Positions 26,046 to 35,328 of a DNA stretch of 64,000 bases are shown here, one piece after another (positions within the stretch are counted from its first letter, which is position 1; each line of letters begins with the position of its first letter). The notes below the pieces were generated by a model, which saw only the letters and a program-made list of their open reading frames with translations, was not told where the DNA came from and made no database searches. The stretch comes from Paenibacillus_D sp047238105 (GTDB lineage Bacteria > Bacillota > Bacilli > Paenibacillales > Paenibacillaceae), in the NCBI RefSeq assembly GCF_047238105.1, contig NZ_JBDFMD010000001.1:6820001-6884000 (forward strand), read 5' to 3'. The position numbers and the translations under genes are program-made.

Positions 26046-27794
26046 TTGATCAGTCAATTATCTTGGAAAATCGGAGGACAGCAGGGAGAGGGCGTAGAGA
26101 GTACAGACCGTATTTTCTCGACTGCACTCAACCGGCTAGGTTATTATCTGTACGGTTATCGTCATTTTTCTTCCCGTATTAAAGGCGGGCATACCAATAA
26201 CAAAATCCGGATCAGCACAGAGCCGCTGCGAGCGATCTCCGATGATCTGGATATTCTGGTTGCCTTCGATCAGGAGAGCATTGATCTCAACGCCGCAGAG
26301 CTCCGCCCGGGCGGAGTCGTCGTAGCGGATGCCAAATTCAATCCCACCATCCCGGAGGGACTCGATGTCGAATTGTTTGCAGTACCAATCACGGCGATGG
26401 CTGAGGAGCTTGGTACCTCTCTGATGAAGAATATGGTCGCTTCCGGCGCATCTTGGGCGCTGCTCGGGCTGCCGCTGGACGTGTTCAATAAAGCTGTCGA
26501 AGAAGAGTTCGGCCGCAAAGGGGCAACCGTCGTCGAGAAAAATGTCGAAGCGGTCGGGCGCGGCGCTGCGTTTGTGCTCGAGCAAGCGGGTGGCCCGATC
26601 GATGGGTTCCGTCTGGACAGCGCCGATGGGAAGCAGAAGCTGTTCATGATCGGCAACGAGGCGATCGGCCTCGGGTGTATCGCTGCCGGGTGCCGGCTGA
26701 TGGCCGCCTATCCGATCACTCCGGCATCGGAGATTATGGAGTATCTGATCAAGCATCTGCCCAAAGTGGGCGGCACGGTCGTCCAAACTGAGGATGAGAT
26801 CGCTGCGGTGACGATGGCGATCGGCGCCAATTATGCTGGTGTCCGCGCGATGACGGCATCTGCCGGCCCCGGGCTGTCGCTGATGGTGGAAGCAATCGGA
26901 CTGGCGGGAATGACGGAGACCCCTCTGGTCATCGTGAACACCCAACGCGGCGGCCCTTCCACAGGACTGCCTACCAAGCAGGAACAATCCGATCTCAATG
27001 CGATGATCTACGGCACGCACGGAGAAATTCCCAAAGTTGTCATAGCCCCTGCGTCCATAGAGGATTGCTTCTATGATACAATTGAAGCGTTCAATATTGC
27101 CGATACGTATCAAGTGCCTGTCATTCTTATGACCGACCTGCAGCTCTCTCTGGGCAAGCAATCCTGTGAAGTGTTGGATTACGACAAGATCTCAATCGAA
27201 CGCGGCAAGCTCGTCCGCGAGCACGAGCCGCTTGCGGCTGGTCAGCTATTCAAACGGTATGAATGGACGGAGGACGGTGTCTCGCCCCGCTCGATCCCCG
27301 GCGATCCGCACGGTCTGCATCATGTAACCGGGGTCGAGCATGACGAGCAGGGTCGGCCATCGGAGAGCGCGCACAACCGCAAGCTCATGATGGACAAGCG
27401 GCTTGGCAAGGTGAAGGGTCTCCGGATCCGCGAAGCGGTAAGGTGTGAAGCACCACATGAGCGAGCAGACCTGCTCATCGTCGATATGAGCTCGGTCGGC
27501 GGAACGATCGATGAAGCCAGACTGCGGCTGGAGAAGGATGGCATCCGTACGAACCATGCGACTATTCGCCAGATCCATCCTTTCCCGACGGAGCAGCTGG
27601 CGCCTCTGCTTGAACGTGCGGAGAGCGTACTTGTCGTAGAGAATAATGCGACAGCCCAATTAGCCGACCAGATCAAGCTGCATGCCGGACATGCGGATAA
27701 GATTCACAACCTTCTAAAGTACGATGGAAACCCATTTTTGCCTGCGGAAGTCTACCAAGCCTGCAAGGAGCTGAACAACAATGGCGACATTTAA
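26046..27794 (+). CDS. 2-oxoacid:acceptor (ferredoxin) oxidoreductase, alpha subunit
   Basis: The alpha subunit (about 582 residues) of a two-subunit 2-oxoacid:ferredoxin oxidoreductase, which decarboxylates 2-oxoacids to acyl-CoA and reduces ferredoxin. The N-terminal gamma-type domain begins WKIGGQQGEG (about 5-15) and includes SSRIKGGHTNNKIR; the pyruvate-ferredoxin-type domain starts around residue 195 (GNEAIGLGCIAAGCRLMAAYPITPASEI). I favour TTG 26046, 9 bases after GAGGAG at 26031-26036; ATG 26037 and TTG 26019 are possible alternatives. It overlaps the beta gene by 14 bases. Substrate choice (2-oxoglutarate, pyruvate or branched) cannot be read from sequence. Confidence 0.9.
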   Translation: MISQLSWKIGGQQGEGVESTDRIFSTALNRLGYYLYGYRHFSSRIKGGHTNNKIRISTEPLRAISDDLDILVAFDQESIDLNAAELRPGGVVVADAKFNPTIPEGLDVELFAVPITAMAEELGTSLMKNMVASGASWALLGLPLDVFNKAVEEEFGRKGATVVEKNVEAVGRGAAFVLEQAGGPIDGFRLDSADGKQKLFMIGNEAIGLGCIAAGCRLMAAYPITPASEIMEYLIKHLPKVGGTVVQTEDEIAAVTMAIGANYAGVRAMTASAGPGLSLMVEAIGLAGMTETPLVIVNTQRGGPSTGLPTKQEQSDLNAMIYGTHGEIPKVVIAPASIEDCFYDTIEAFNIADTYQVPVILMTDLQLSLGKQSCEVLDYDKISIERGKLVREHEPLAAGQLFKRYEWTEDGVSPRSIPGDPHGLHHVTGVEHDEQGRPSESAHNRKLMMDKRLGKVKGLRIREAVRCEAPHERADLLIVDMSSVGGTIDEARLRLEKDGIRTNHATIRQIHPFPTEQLAPLLERAESVLVVENNATAQLADQIKLHAGHADKIHNLLKYDGNPFLPAEVYQACKELNNNGDI

Positions 27795-28647
27795 AGATTT
27801 TAGAAACAACGTCAAGCCCAATTGGTGTCCCGGCTGCGGCGACTTCTCGATCCAGGCGGCAATCCAGCGGGCAGCCGCGAATACCGGGCTGGAGCCTGAA
27901 GAGTTGGCCGTCATCTCGGGCATCGGCTGCTCCGGACGCATCTCGGGATATATCCACGCATACGGTCTCCATGGCATCCATGGCCGGGCGCTGCCGATCG
28001 CCCAGGGCGTCAAGCTGGCCAATCGCGAGCTAACCGTGATCGCATCCGGAGGCGACGGCGACGGCTTTGCTATCGGTATGGGGCATACGGTTCATGCCAT
28101 CCGCCGCAATCTGGACATTACTTATATCGTGATGGACAATCAGATCTATGGTCTGACCAAGGGCCAGACCTCGCCGCGCAGCGCGGAAGGCTTTAAGACG
28201 AAGTCAACCCCGGACGGTTCGATCGAGACGACGCTGTCGCCCCTTGAGATCGCTTTGTCCGCAGGAGCGACGTTTATTGCGCAGTCCTTCTCCAGTGATA
28301 TCAAACAGCTGACCGCGCTGATCGAGGCTGGCCTTCATCATAAAGGCTTTTCCCTGATCAATGTGTTCAGCCCATGTGTGACCTTCAATAAGGTCAACAC
28401 GTATGACTGGTTCAAGGAGCATATCGTCAATCTTAACGAATATCCGGATTACGATCCGTCCAACCGGATCGCTGCCATGACGAAGATCATGGAGACCGGA
28501 GGCCTGTTGACCGGATTGATCTATCAGGACAAGGAACGCCGTCCATACGAGGATATGATCAGCGGTTTCCGGCCCGAAGGCTTGGCCAATCAGGATCTAT
28601 CGCTGTCCAGAGCGCATTTCGACCAACTGCTGGCCGAGTTCAAATAA
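27781..28647 (+). CDS. 2-oxoacid:acceptor (ferredoxin) oxidoreductase, beta subunit
   Basis: The 288-residue thiamine-diphosphate-binding beta subunit. NWCPGCGDF near residue 15 and GIGCSGRISGYI near 47 carry cluster cysteines, and GGDGDGFAIGMGH near 90 with NQIYGLTKGQ near 118 forms the ThDP/magnesium site. It is co-translated with the alpha subunit. No separate ferredoxin-like delta subunit is present in the locus, as is usual for the aerobic two-subunit form. Confidence 0.94.
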   Translation: MATFKDFRNNVKPNWCPGCGDFSIQAAIQRAAANTGLEPEELAVISGIGCSGRISGYIHAYGLHGIHGRALPIAQGVKLANRELTVIASGGDGDGFAIGMGHTVHAIRRNLDITYIVMDNQIYGLTKGQTSPRSAEGFKTKSTPDGSIETTLSPLEIALSAGATFIAQSFSSDIKQLTALIEAGLHHKGFSLINVFSPCVTFNKVNTYDWFKEHIVNLNEYPDYDPSNRIAAMTKIMETGGLLTGLIYQDKERRPYEDMISGFRPEGLANQDLSLSRAHFDQLLAEFK

Positions 28648-28659
28648 CGGCTGTACGGG

Positions 28660-28690
28660 GGCATACGGCTGCTTAGCTGTATGCCTTCTT
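28660..28690 (+). terminator. Hairpin terminator after the oxidoreductase genes
   Basis: GGCATACGGCT pairs with AGCTGTATGCC (one GU, loop GCTT), followed by a weak TTCTT tract. Confidence 0.6.
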
Positions 28691-28746
28691 AGGAATGAAG
28701 GGCAACCTAGTGCTAATCCTATCAAACACGGGAAGGAAGATTACCC

Positions 28747-29316
28747 ATGAAACAAGTACCAGTAGGAGTATCCGCCCGCCACATCCATCTGTCACCGGAA
28801 CATATCGCTATCCTGTTCGGCGAAGGCTATGAACTGACGGAGCTGAAGCCGCTGTCTCAGCCCGGCCAATATGCTGCCAATGAAACTGTGGCCGTGATCG
28901 GACCAAAAGGCGAATTTGGCAAGGTGAGAATTCTCGGTCCTGCCCGCAAACAAACGCAGCTGGAAATTTCCCGCACCGATGCGTTTGCAATCGGCGTCAA
29001 CCCTCCTGTCCGTGAATCCGGCCATATCGAGGATACGCCCGGTATCCAGCTCAGAGGACCAGCCGGCGAAGTCGCCATAGACAATGGGGTCATCGTCGCC
29101 GCTCGCCATATCCATTTCCATACGTCCGATGCCGAGCGTTGGGGCATCCGTGACAAACAGGAGCTGAGAGTCAAGCTTGAGGGCGAGCGGGGGCTGGTGC
29201 TGGACCATGTGATCGCCAGAGTTTCGGAAGACTTCGCGCTGGACATGCACATCGACACGGACGAGGCCAACGCGGCAGGCGCGCGCAACGGCGACACCGC
29301 CACGATCATCGACTAG
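28747..29316 (+). CDS. pduL: Phosphate propanoyl/acetyltransferase PduL
   Basis: A 189-residue PduL-type phosphotransacylase that interconverts acyl-CoA plus phosphate with acyl-phosphate plus CoA. Two beta-barrel halves each show the zinc-binding histidines: VSARHIHLSPEH near residue 8 and VAARHIHFHTSD near 116. PduL is often found in bacterial microcompartment loci, but no shell-protein gene is present here, so this is a free cytosolic form. Being next to a CoA-acylating oxidoreductase suggests acetyl- or acyl-phosphate production. ATG 28747 has GGAAGGAAG upstream. Confidence 0.92.
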   Translation: MKQVPVGVSARHIHLSPEHIAILFGEGYELTELKPLSQPGQYAANETVAVIGPKGEFGKVRILGPARKQTQLEISRTDAFAIGVNPPVRESGHIEDTPGIQLRGPAGEVAIDNGVIVAARHIHFHTSDAERWGIRDKQELRVKLEGERGLVLDHVIARVSEDFALDMHIDTDEANAAGARNGDTATIID

Positions 29317-29333
29317 CCCCCGCAGCATGGCTA

Positions 29334-29342
29334 TGGTATAAT
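29334..29342 (+). promoter_or_regulatory. Extended -10 promoter for miaB
   Basis: TGG followed by TATAAT (29337-29342); no clear -35. It lies 35 bases before the miaB start. Confidence 0.5.
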
Positions 29343-29376
29343 TTGAGTCATTATGACCATAGGGGAGTAAAGGGAA

Positions 29377-30939
29377 GTGACAGGCGTGGCCAATGAATCA
29401 AAAGACTACAGCAAGTATTTTGACTTCTCCGGAGCCAAGGTCATCTCCGAGGATGAGCACGGCAAAAAAATCCGCATTCAGGGCAGAGACATCCATGTCT
29501 TGTCGCAGCCGAGCTACCGTCAGGAAAAGCAGCGCGGCAAGGAAGACATCAAGGTTGTCTATGAGACAGAGATGCCGGAGGAGCTGCGCTGCCTCGGGGC
29601 GGGGAAGCACTATCTGATCTATACTTACGGTTGTCAGATGAACGAGCATGACACCGAAGTGATGAAGGGTCTGCTGGAGCAGATGGGGTATACGGCAACG
29701 GAAGACCGCAAGGCTGCGGATATAATCCTGCTCAATACTTGTGCGATCCGCGAGAACGCGGAGGACAAGGTGTTCGGCGAGCTAGGCCATCTCAAGGCGC
29801 TGAAGACCGAGAAGCCGGAGCTGCTGCTCGGCGTGTGCGGTTGCATGTCGCAGGAGGAATCGGTCGTCAGCCGCATCCTGAACAAGCATGCCTTCGTCGA
29901 CCTCATCTTCGGGACCCACAACATCCACCGGCTGCCGCAGCTGATCCAGGAGGCGAACTTCAGCAAGGAGCTTGTCGTCGAGGTCTGGTCCAAGGAAGGC
30001 GACGTTATCGAGAACCTGCCGAAGAAACGGGAAGGGCTGCGCGCCTGGGTAAACATCATGTACGGCTGCGATAAGTTCTGTACGTATTGCATTGTGCCCT
30101 ATACCCGGGGCAAAGAGCGGAGCCGCCGGCCTGAGGATGTAATCGCGGAAGTCCGGGAGCTGGCGCGGCAGGGCTTCAAGGAAGTGACCCTGCTAGGACA
30201 AAATGTCAATGCATACGGCAAAGATTTCGAAGATCTGAACTATCGCTTTGGCGATTTAATGGATGACATTTCGAAAATCGATATTCCACGGATTCGCTTT
30301 ACCACATCGCATCCGCGCGATTTCGACGATCACCTGATCGACGTGCTCGCCGGCGGAGGCAATCTGGTGGAGCAGATCCATCTGCCAGTGCAATCGGGCA
30401 GCACCGAAGTGCTGAAGCGGATGAGCCGCAAGTATAGCCGCGAGACCTACCTTGAGCTCGTGGCCAAGATCAAAGCCAAGATCCCGGGCGTCATGCTGTC
30501 TACCGATATTATCGTTGGTTTTCCAGGCGAGACAGACGAGCAGTTCGAGGATACCTTGTCGCTTGTACGCGAGGTTGGCTACGACTTTGCTTTTACCTTC
30601 ATCTATTCGCCGCGTGCCGGGACACCGGCTGCGGAGATGGAGGACAATGTACCGATGGAGATCAAGAAGCAACGCCTGCAGCGGCTCAATCTCCTCATCC
30701 AGGAATTGGCGCTGAGTAGCAACCAGCAGCTTCGCGGGCAAACCGTCGAGCTGTTGATCGAAGGGCAGAGCAAGACTAAGGCAAGCGTGTTGTCCGGGCG
30801 CACTCGGACCAATAAGCTGGTGCATGTCGAAGGTCCGGCCTCGCTCATCGGACAATTCGTGGAGGTCGAGATTACCGAAGTGCAAACCTGGTATCTGAAG
30901 GCCAGACTGGTCCAGCCAGCCGAGGCCGTAGGCTCCTGA
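29377..30939 (+). CDS. miaB: tRNA-2-methylthio-N6-dimethylallyladenosine synthase MiaB
   Basis: A 520-residue radical-SAM methylthiotransferase that adds the 2-methylthio group to i6A37 of tRNAs. An N-terminal extension of about 65 residues precedes the MTTase domain (YTYGCQMNEHD; LNTCAIRENAEDKVFGELG; GVCGCM). The radical-SAM motif is CDKFCTYC, and a TRAM domain closes the protein. GTG 29377 lies 9 bases after AGGGGAG; a GTG at 29386 is the next option. It precedes ricA as in B. subtilis, where RicA/RicF/RicT also affect tRNA methylthiolation. Confidence 0.96.
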   Translation: MTGVANESKDYSKYFDFSGAKVISEDEHGKKIRIQGRDIHVLSQPSYRQEKQRGKEDIKVVYETEMPEELRCLGAGKHYLIYTYGCQMNEHDTEVMKGLLEQMGYTATEDRKAADIILLNTCAIRENAEDKVFGELGHLKALKTEKPELLLGVCGCMSQEESVVSRILNKHAFVDLIFGTHNIHRLPQLIQEANFSKELVVEVWSKEGDVIENLPKKREGLRAWVNIMYGCDKFCTYCIVPYTRGKERSRRPEDVIAEVRELARQGFKEVTLLGQNVNAYGKDFEDLNYRFGDLMDDISKIDIPRIRFTTSHPRDFDDHLIDVLAGGGNLVEQIHLPVQSGSTEVLKRMSRKYSRETYLELVAKIKAKIPGVMLSTDIIVGFPGETDEQFEDTLSLVREVGYDFAFTFIYSPRAGTPAAEMEDNVPMEIKKQRLQRLNLLIQELALSSNQQLRGQTVELLIEGQSKTKASVLSGRTRTNKLVHVEGPASLIGQFVEVEITEVQTWYLKARLVQPAEAVGS

Positions 30940-30982
30940 GCGGAAGCGCGTAACGGGATAAAAGAAGGAGAGAAAAGAAATC

Positions 30983-31474
30983 ATGACAGAGCAACAGGCG
31001 CAAGCCGGACGCGAGCATAAGCACAAACACGGGCATGGAGATCGCAATTGTCACGATATGCCATCCTACAATACACGCGATTTGCTGGTGAAGGAAGATG
31101 TCATGGCTAAGGCCAAGGAATTGGCGGAGCTGATCTCCCAGTCTACTGAGATTCAGCAGTACCAGCGGGCCGAGAAGCAAATTCAGGGCAATGAACGGGT
31201 ACAGTCATTGATCGCTTTGATGAAGAAAAAGCAAAAAGAAATCGTCGCCTTTGAATCATTCAACAACGAGGCGATGGTCAAAAAAATTGAAGGCGAAATG
31301 GAGGCTCTGCAGGACGAACTGGACGGCATCCCAATCGTCGGCGACTTCCAGCAAAGCCAGACGGATATTAATCATCTGCTGCAGATGGTCATCTCGATCA
31401 TCCGCGATACTGTCTCGGAAAAAATCAATCTGGACTCGGAAGGTGTAGCTGCACCCGAGGAATGCAGTGATTAA
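30983..31474 (+). CDS. ricA: RicA-like (YmcA; YlbF family) protein with His-rich N-terminus
   Basis: The 163-residue protein contains a YlbF/YmcA helical domain (about 35-150: LVKEDVMAKAKELAELISQS; GDFQQSQTDINHLLQMVISII). RicA with RicF and RicT forms an iron-sulfur complex that works with RNase Y and in sporulation/biofilm control in B. subtilis. Position after miaB supports the call. It is about 20 residues longer than B. subtilis RicA: the first 25 residues include six His plus a Cys (HKHKHGHGDRNCHD). A cysteine also lies near the C-terminus (EECSD). ATG 30983 has GAAGGAG about 13 bases upstream, so a later start is possible. Confidence 0.85.
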   Translation: MTEQQAQAGREHKHKHGHGDRNCHDMPSYNTRDLLVKEDVMAKAKELAELISQSTEIQQYQRAEKQIQGNERVQSLIALMKKKQKEIVAFESFNNEAMVKKIEGEMEALQDELDGIPIVGDFQQSQTDINHLLQMVISIIRDTVSEKINLDSEGVAAPEECSD

Positions 31475-31495
31475 AGACGCATATAAATCCGAGTA

Positions 31496-31547
31496 AGCCG
31501 TGTTTCAGTTCATCGATCATGATGATTGAAATATGGCTTTTTGTTTT
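31496..31547 (+). terminator. Terminator after ricA
   Basis: An extended imperfect stem (AGCC..TTTCA..ATC pairing with GAT..TGAAA..GGCT) is followed by TTTTTGTTTT. The rest of the interval to mtlA (31548-31752) holds only the CRE-like site. Confidence 0.7.
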
Positions 31548-31672
31548 ACTTATTCCTCCCGGGGCCCCGCAAGGTATCTGATTATGCATCATAGGTGTAC
31601 GCTCACTTTGTGGGAATTAGTTTAATTCTGTCATCAGCATGATGCCGAAAACAGATTAACCTATCATTGATC

Positions 31673-31687
31673 ATGAAAGCGTTTTGA
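31673..31687 (+). promoter_or_regulatory. CRE-like site upstream of mtlA
   Basis: ATGAAAGCGTTTTGA fits the CcpA consensus WTGNAANCGNWNNCW at every position except the C near its 3' end. It lies 66 bases before mtlA, a usual place for carbon catabolite repression. No convincing -35/-10 pair was found nearby. Confidence 0.65.
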
Positions 31688-31752
31688 ATTACGATTGATT
31701 TTGAGGCCTTTGGTTAATAGTAAGAAGAAATAATTGTAAGGGGGATAGCCCA

Positions 31753-33204
31753 ATGAACAATTCTGAGCAGCGTGCTGAAGAAGGCGGAGGGATCCGTGTC
31801 CGAGTTCAGCGGTTCGGCCGCTTTTTAAGCGGTATGGTCATGCCCAATATGGGTGCTTTTATTGCATGGGGACTCATAACAGCCCTCTTTATACCTGACG
31901 GCTGGCTTCCTAATGCAACGTTGGCAGCGCTCGTCGAACCGATGCTTTATTATTTATTGCCATTGCTAATCGGTTTCACCGGAGGCAGGATGGTTCATGA
32001 TATGCGGGGCGGTGTAATCGGTGCTGTAGCTACCGTAGGAGTCATCGTCGGCGCAGACATTCCGATGTTCCTGGGGGCCATGATCGTTGGGCCGATTGCA
32101 GCCTGGATATTGAAGCAGTTTGATCGCATGATCGACGGCAAGATCCCATCCGGCTTTGAAATGCTGGTCAACAACTTTTCTTCAGGCATCTTCGGCGGTG
32201 CCCTGGCCATCGGAGCCATGCTTGGCGTCGGGCCGGTCATTTCTTACATCACCAACATATTGGCGAATTCCGTAGAATTTTTGATCGACAACGGATTGCT
32301 GCCGCTTGCGAATCTGCTGATCGAACCCGGAAAGGTGTTGTTCCTCAACAATGCCATTAATCACGGGGTGCTTGGCCCGATCGCATTTGAGCAATCCAAT
32401 AATCTGGGCAAATCGATCATCTTCCTGCTGGAGTCGAACCCCGGACCGGGACTTGGCATCCTGCTGGCGTACATGATCGCCGGCCGCGGCAGCGCCAAGC
32501 AATCCGCTTCCGGAGCGGCAGTTATCCAATTTGCCGGCGGGATTCATGAGATCTACTTCCCGTATATCTTGATGAACCCCCGCCTTATCGTGGCTGCTAT
32601 CGCAGGCGGTGTAACAGGCAGCTTTACTTTCTCGCTCCTGAATGCCGGTCTGGTCGCCACAGCTTCCCCAGGCAGTATCTTCGCCTACATTGCTATGGCG
32701 CCAAGGGGGGAGCTGATGCCAGTGCTGGCAGGTGTATTCACGGCGACCCTCGTTTCTTTCCTAATCGCTGTATTGCTGCTTAAGACGACGCGTCAGAAAG
32801 AAGAGGAAGCCTCGCTGGAGGATGCCCGCGAGCGGATGAGCGCGATGAAGGCCAGCGGCACTAGGACGGCCGTCTCTGGCGGAGCAGAGTCTGCTGTCCC
32901 TGCCCCAGCAGACCGTCAGAAGACTAAAGAAGAAGTGAAGAAGATCATCGTATCCTGTGATGCGGGTATGGGCTCCAGTGCGATGGGCGCATCCGTACTC
33001 CGCAAGAAGATGAAAGCTGCAGGCATCGATGTGCAAGTGACAAATACGGCGATCAGCGATATTCCGTCCGACGCGGACATCGTCATCACCCACCGCTCCC
33101 TTACCGATCGTGCCAAGGGTGAAGCGCCGCACGCCGAGCATATCTCAATCGACAACTTCATGAAGAGTCCAGAGTACGACAAGCTGGTCGAACGTCTCAG
33201 CTGA
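31753..33204 (+). CDS. mtlA: Mannitol PTS permease, EIICB component
   Basis: A 483-residue membrane permease that imports and phosphorylates mannitol. The EIIC domain (residues 1-345) has about eight hydrophobic segments and the conserved GGIHEIYFPY motif; a charged linker (345-395) leads to the EIIB domain with the phosphorylated cysteine (Cys402) in SCDAGMGSSAMGAS. The EIIA domain is encoded separately by mtlF. GGGGGAT precedes the ATG. It heads an operon with mtlR, mtlF, mtlD, Enzyme I and HPr. Confidence 0.95.
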   Translation: MNNSEQRAEEGGGIRVRVQRFGRFLSGMVMPNMGAFIAWGLITALFIPDGWLPNATLAALVEPMLYYLLPLLIGFTGGRMVHDMRGGVIGAVATVGVIVGADIPMFLGAMIVGPIAAWILKQFDRMIDGKIPSGFEMLVNNFSSGIFGGALAIGAMLGVGPVISYITNILANSVEFLIDNGLLPLANLLIEPGKVLFLNNAINHGVLGPIAFEQSNNLGKSIIFLLESNPGPGLGILLAYMIAGRGSAKQSASGAAVIQFAGGIHEIYFPYILMNPRLIVAAIAGGVTGSFTFSLLNAGLVATASPGSIFAYIAMAPRGELMPVLAGVFTATLVSFLIAVLLLKTTRQKEEEASLEDARERMSAMKASGTRTAVSGGAESAVPAPADRQKTKEEVKKIIVSCDAGMGSSAMGASVLRKKMKAAGIDVQVTNTAISDIPSDADIVITHRSLTDRAKGEAPHAEHISIDNFMKSPEYDKLVERLS

Positions 33205-33248
33205 TCATTCCGGGTCGCAATTAACCGGTCGGTCAAAGGAGGGATGAG

Positions 33249-35273
33249 ATGAGACTGTCGGCTAGGCAGAGCCAGCTGTTGAAGCTGCTGATCGAGCATG
33301 CCGAGGGGATGACAGCCGGCGATCTGTCCAGGGAGCTGGGTGTAAGTGTCCGTACGATTCATCGCGAGCTGCCGCGGGTCGAAGAGGTGCTGGCGGCTGC
33401 CGGATCGTCGCTAATCAAGCAGTCCGGCTTTGGACTTCGGCTGGCAGCAACCGCTCAGCAGCTGACTCGGCTGCAAGGCATGCTCCGGACAGCGGCAGAA
33501 TATTCACCTGAGGAGCGTGAGCTGCTGCTGGCCTGCCGGCTGCTGGCTGCGGATGAACCGATCAAACAGTATGCACTGGCTTCGGAGCTGCAGGTAACAA
33601 TCCCGACGATAACCATTGATCTGGATGAGCTCGAGCAGACACTCAGCCGGTATCGATTGACGCTCCTGCGCAAACGGGGATACGGTGTGCAGATCGAGGG
33701 CGATGAGCGATATAAACGTGAGATGATCAGCGACTTAGTCATGGACGTGCTGGATGAGCATGAGCTCTATAGCGGACTGCACGGTCGGCCGTTGACGCCA
33801 GTGTCGAGGCCCCTGGCTGAGCTGGCGGGAATCGACAGTATACAAAAGCTGGAACAGGCGTTGTGGAGCCTGGAGCAGCAATTTCCTTCCGAGCTGACGG
33901 ATACGGATTACACGAAGCTGCTCGTGCAGTTGTCCGTCGCGATCGCCCGCATGCGCAAGGGACATGTCCTGCCGGCTCAGACAGTCGGCGAAACGAGTGA
34001 ACGGGTGAGCAGCGAGGAGCTGGAGCTATGGACAGCTGCTGCCGGTATCGCACTGGAGGGCAGCGAGAGGTACTACGTCCAGGAGTTGTTAAACCGCCGT
34101 GCTTCTGCATCTGCATTACCTCTGCTGCTGGAGCATCCCCGCCTGCAGCAGAGCGTGCACCTGCTGATCGGGATGATGGAGTCGGAGCTGCAGGCAGGAT
34201 TCGAATCTGACTCCGTGCTCCGCGAGGGGCTTGAGCAGCACCTGGAACGGGCGCTGGAACGGATGCAGCGTGGCGAGACCATACGCAATCCACTGCTTAG
34301 ACAGATCAAGGACGATCATGAGCAGCTATTCGAAGCTACGGCCAAAACGGCTAGAGAAGTGTATCCCGGATTTACGATCCCCGACGAGGAGATCGGGTTT
34401 CTGGCGATGCACTTTGGCGCGTCGCTGGAGCGGGCGGAAGGCGGCGGGGGCAACGGGCTCCGGGCGCTCCTGGTATGCACCAGCGGGATCGGCTCTTCCC
34501 GGCTGCTCGCGGCACGACTCGCGAAGTCGTTTCCCAGACTGCACATTACGGGTAATGTCTCTTGGTACGAAGCCAGCCGTCTGCCGGAGACCGAATATGA
34601 CTTGATCCTCTCGACTATCGATCTGCCGCTGCCTGAATCGCGTTATGTGAAGCTAAGCCCGTTATTGCCTGAAAGAGACCGGAAGATGCTGCGCCGGTTC
34701 TTGCGCGATATCCAGCCGCCGGTGCAGCCGCCCGCAGCTTCGCCGTCTCCGGATCTATCGTCGCTGTACAGACTCCAGGAGCTGCACCGCTCTGCTGATG
34801 AGATGCTGCAATTGCTGGATCGCCTGATGGTCTGCCGGCTGCGACAACTGCCCGGCGACGGCATGGCCGAGCTGACCTCGCGATTGCTTGCCCTTCTAGA
34901 AGAGCAGGGGCATGTCGTTCTTGGCCAACAGGTGGCTGACAAGGTGATGGTCCGGGAAAGCTATGGCAGCCTGGTGCTGCCTGAATCGACAGTGGCGCTC
35001 CTGCATACGCGAAGCGAGCATGTGGCTCAGCCGCTGCTCGTGCTGCTGAAGCTGGAGAAGCCGATCATCGCTGGCGATCCGGCGGGACAGATCGAAGCAC
35101 TGCTGTACATGCTCGCTCCCCAGGAGCTGCCGGCTGTACAGCTCAGCCTGCTCAGTGAGATCAGCGCCATGCTGTTGGAGCACGAGCTGGTGCGTCTGCT
35201 TGAAGCGGGTAGCGAGCAAGAGATCCGTCAGTGGCTTGCCGGCGCCTGGCTGGATATCCTGCACCGTGTGTGA
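33249..35273 (+). CDS. mtlR: Transcriptional activator MtlR (PRD-containing, BglG/DeoR type)
   Basis: This 674-residue activator of mannitol genes has an N-terminal winged helix (about 5-60) and a second HTH (about 85-135), two PTS regulation domains (about 180-290 and 295-395), an EIIB-like domain whose cysteine lies in VCTSGIGSSRLLAARL (about 405), and an EIIA-like domain at the C-terminus (about 520-665). Phosphorylation of these domains by EI/HPr and EII proteins sets its activity. AAGGAGG precedes ATG 33249. It sits between mtlA and mtlF. Confidence 0.93.
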   Translation: MRLSARQSQLLKLLIEHAEGMTAGDLSRELGVSVRTIHRELPRVEEVLAAAGSSLIKQSGFGLRLAATAQQLTRLQGMLRTAAEYSPEERELLLACRLLAADEPIKQYALASELQVTIPTITIDLDELEQTLSRYRLTLLRKRGYGVQIEGDERYKREMISDLVMDVLDEHELYSGLHGRPLTPVSRPLAELAGIDSIQKLEQALWSLEQQFPSELTDTDYTKLLVQLSVAIARMRKGHVLPAQTVGETSERVSSEELELWTAAAGIALEGSERYYVQELLNRRASASALPLLLEHPRLQQSVHLLIGMMESELQAGFESDSVLREGLEQHLERALERMQRGETIRNPLLRQIKDDHEQLFEATAKTAREVYPGFTIPDEEIGFLAMHFGASLERAEGGGGNGLRALLVCTSGIGSSRLLAARLAKSFPRLHITGNVSWYEASRLPETEYDLILSTIDLPLPESRYVKLSPLLPERDRKMLRRFLRDIQPPVQPPAASPSPDLSSLYRLQELHRSADEMLQLLDRLMVCRLRQLPGDGMAELTSRLLALLEEQGHVVLGQQVADKVMVRESYGSLVLPESTVALLHTRSEHVAQPLLVLLKLEKPIIAGDPAGQIEALLYMLAPQELPAVQLSLLSEISAMLLEHELVRLLEAGSEQEIRQWLAGAWLDILHRV

Positions 35274-35328
35274 GCCAGTCGGATTAGAATGGAGATTTTA
35301 AAAAATCAACGGAATGGAGAGATGCATG

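Noticed and set aside
31695..31719. TTGATT/TTAATA promoter for mtlA
   Set aside because: The spacer is only 13 bases and no alternative -10 with proper spacing was found.
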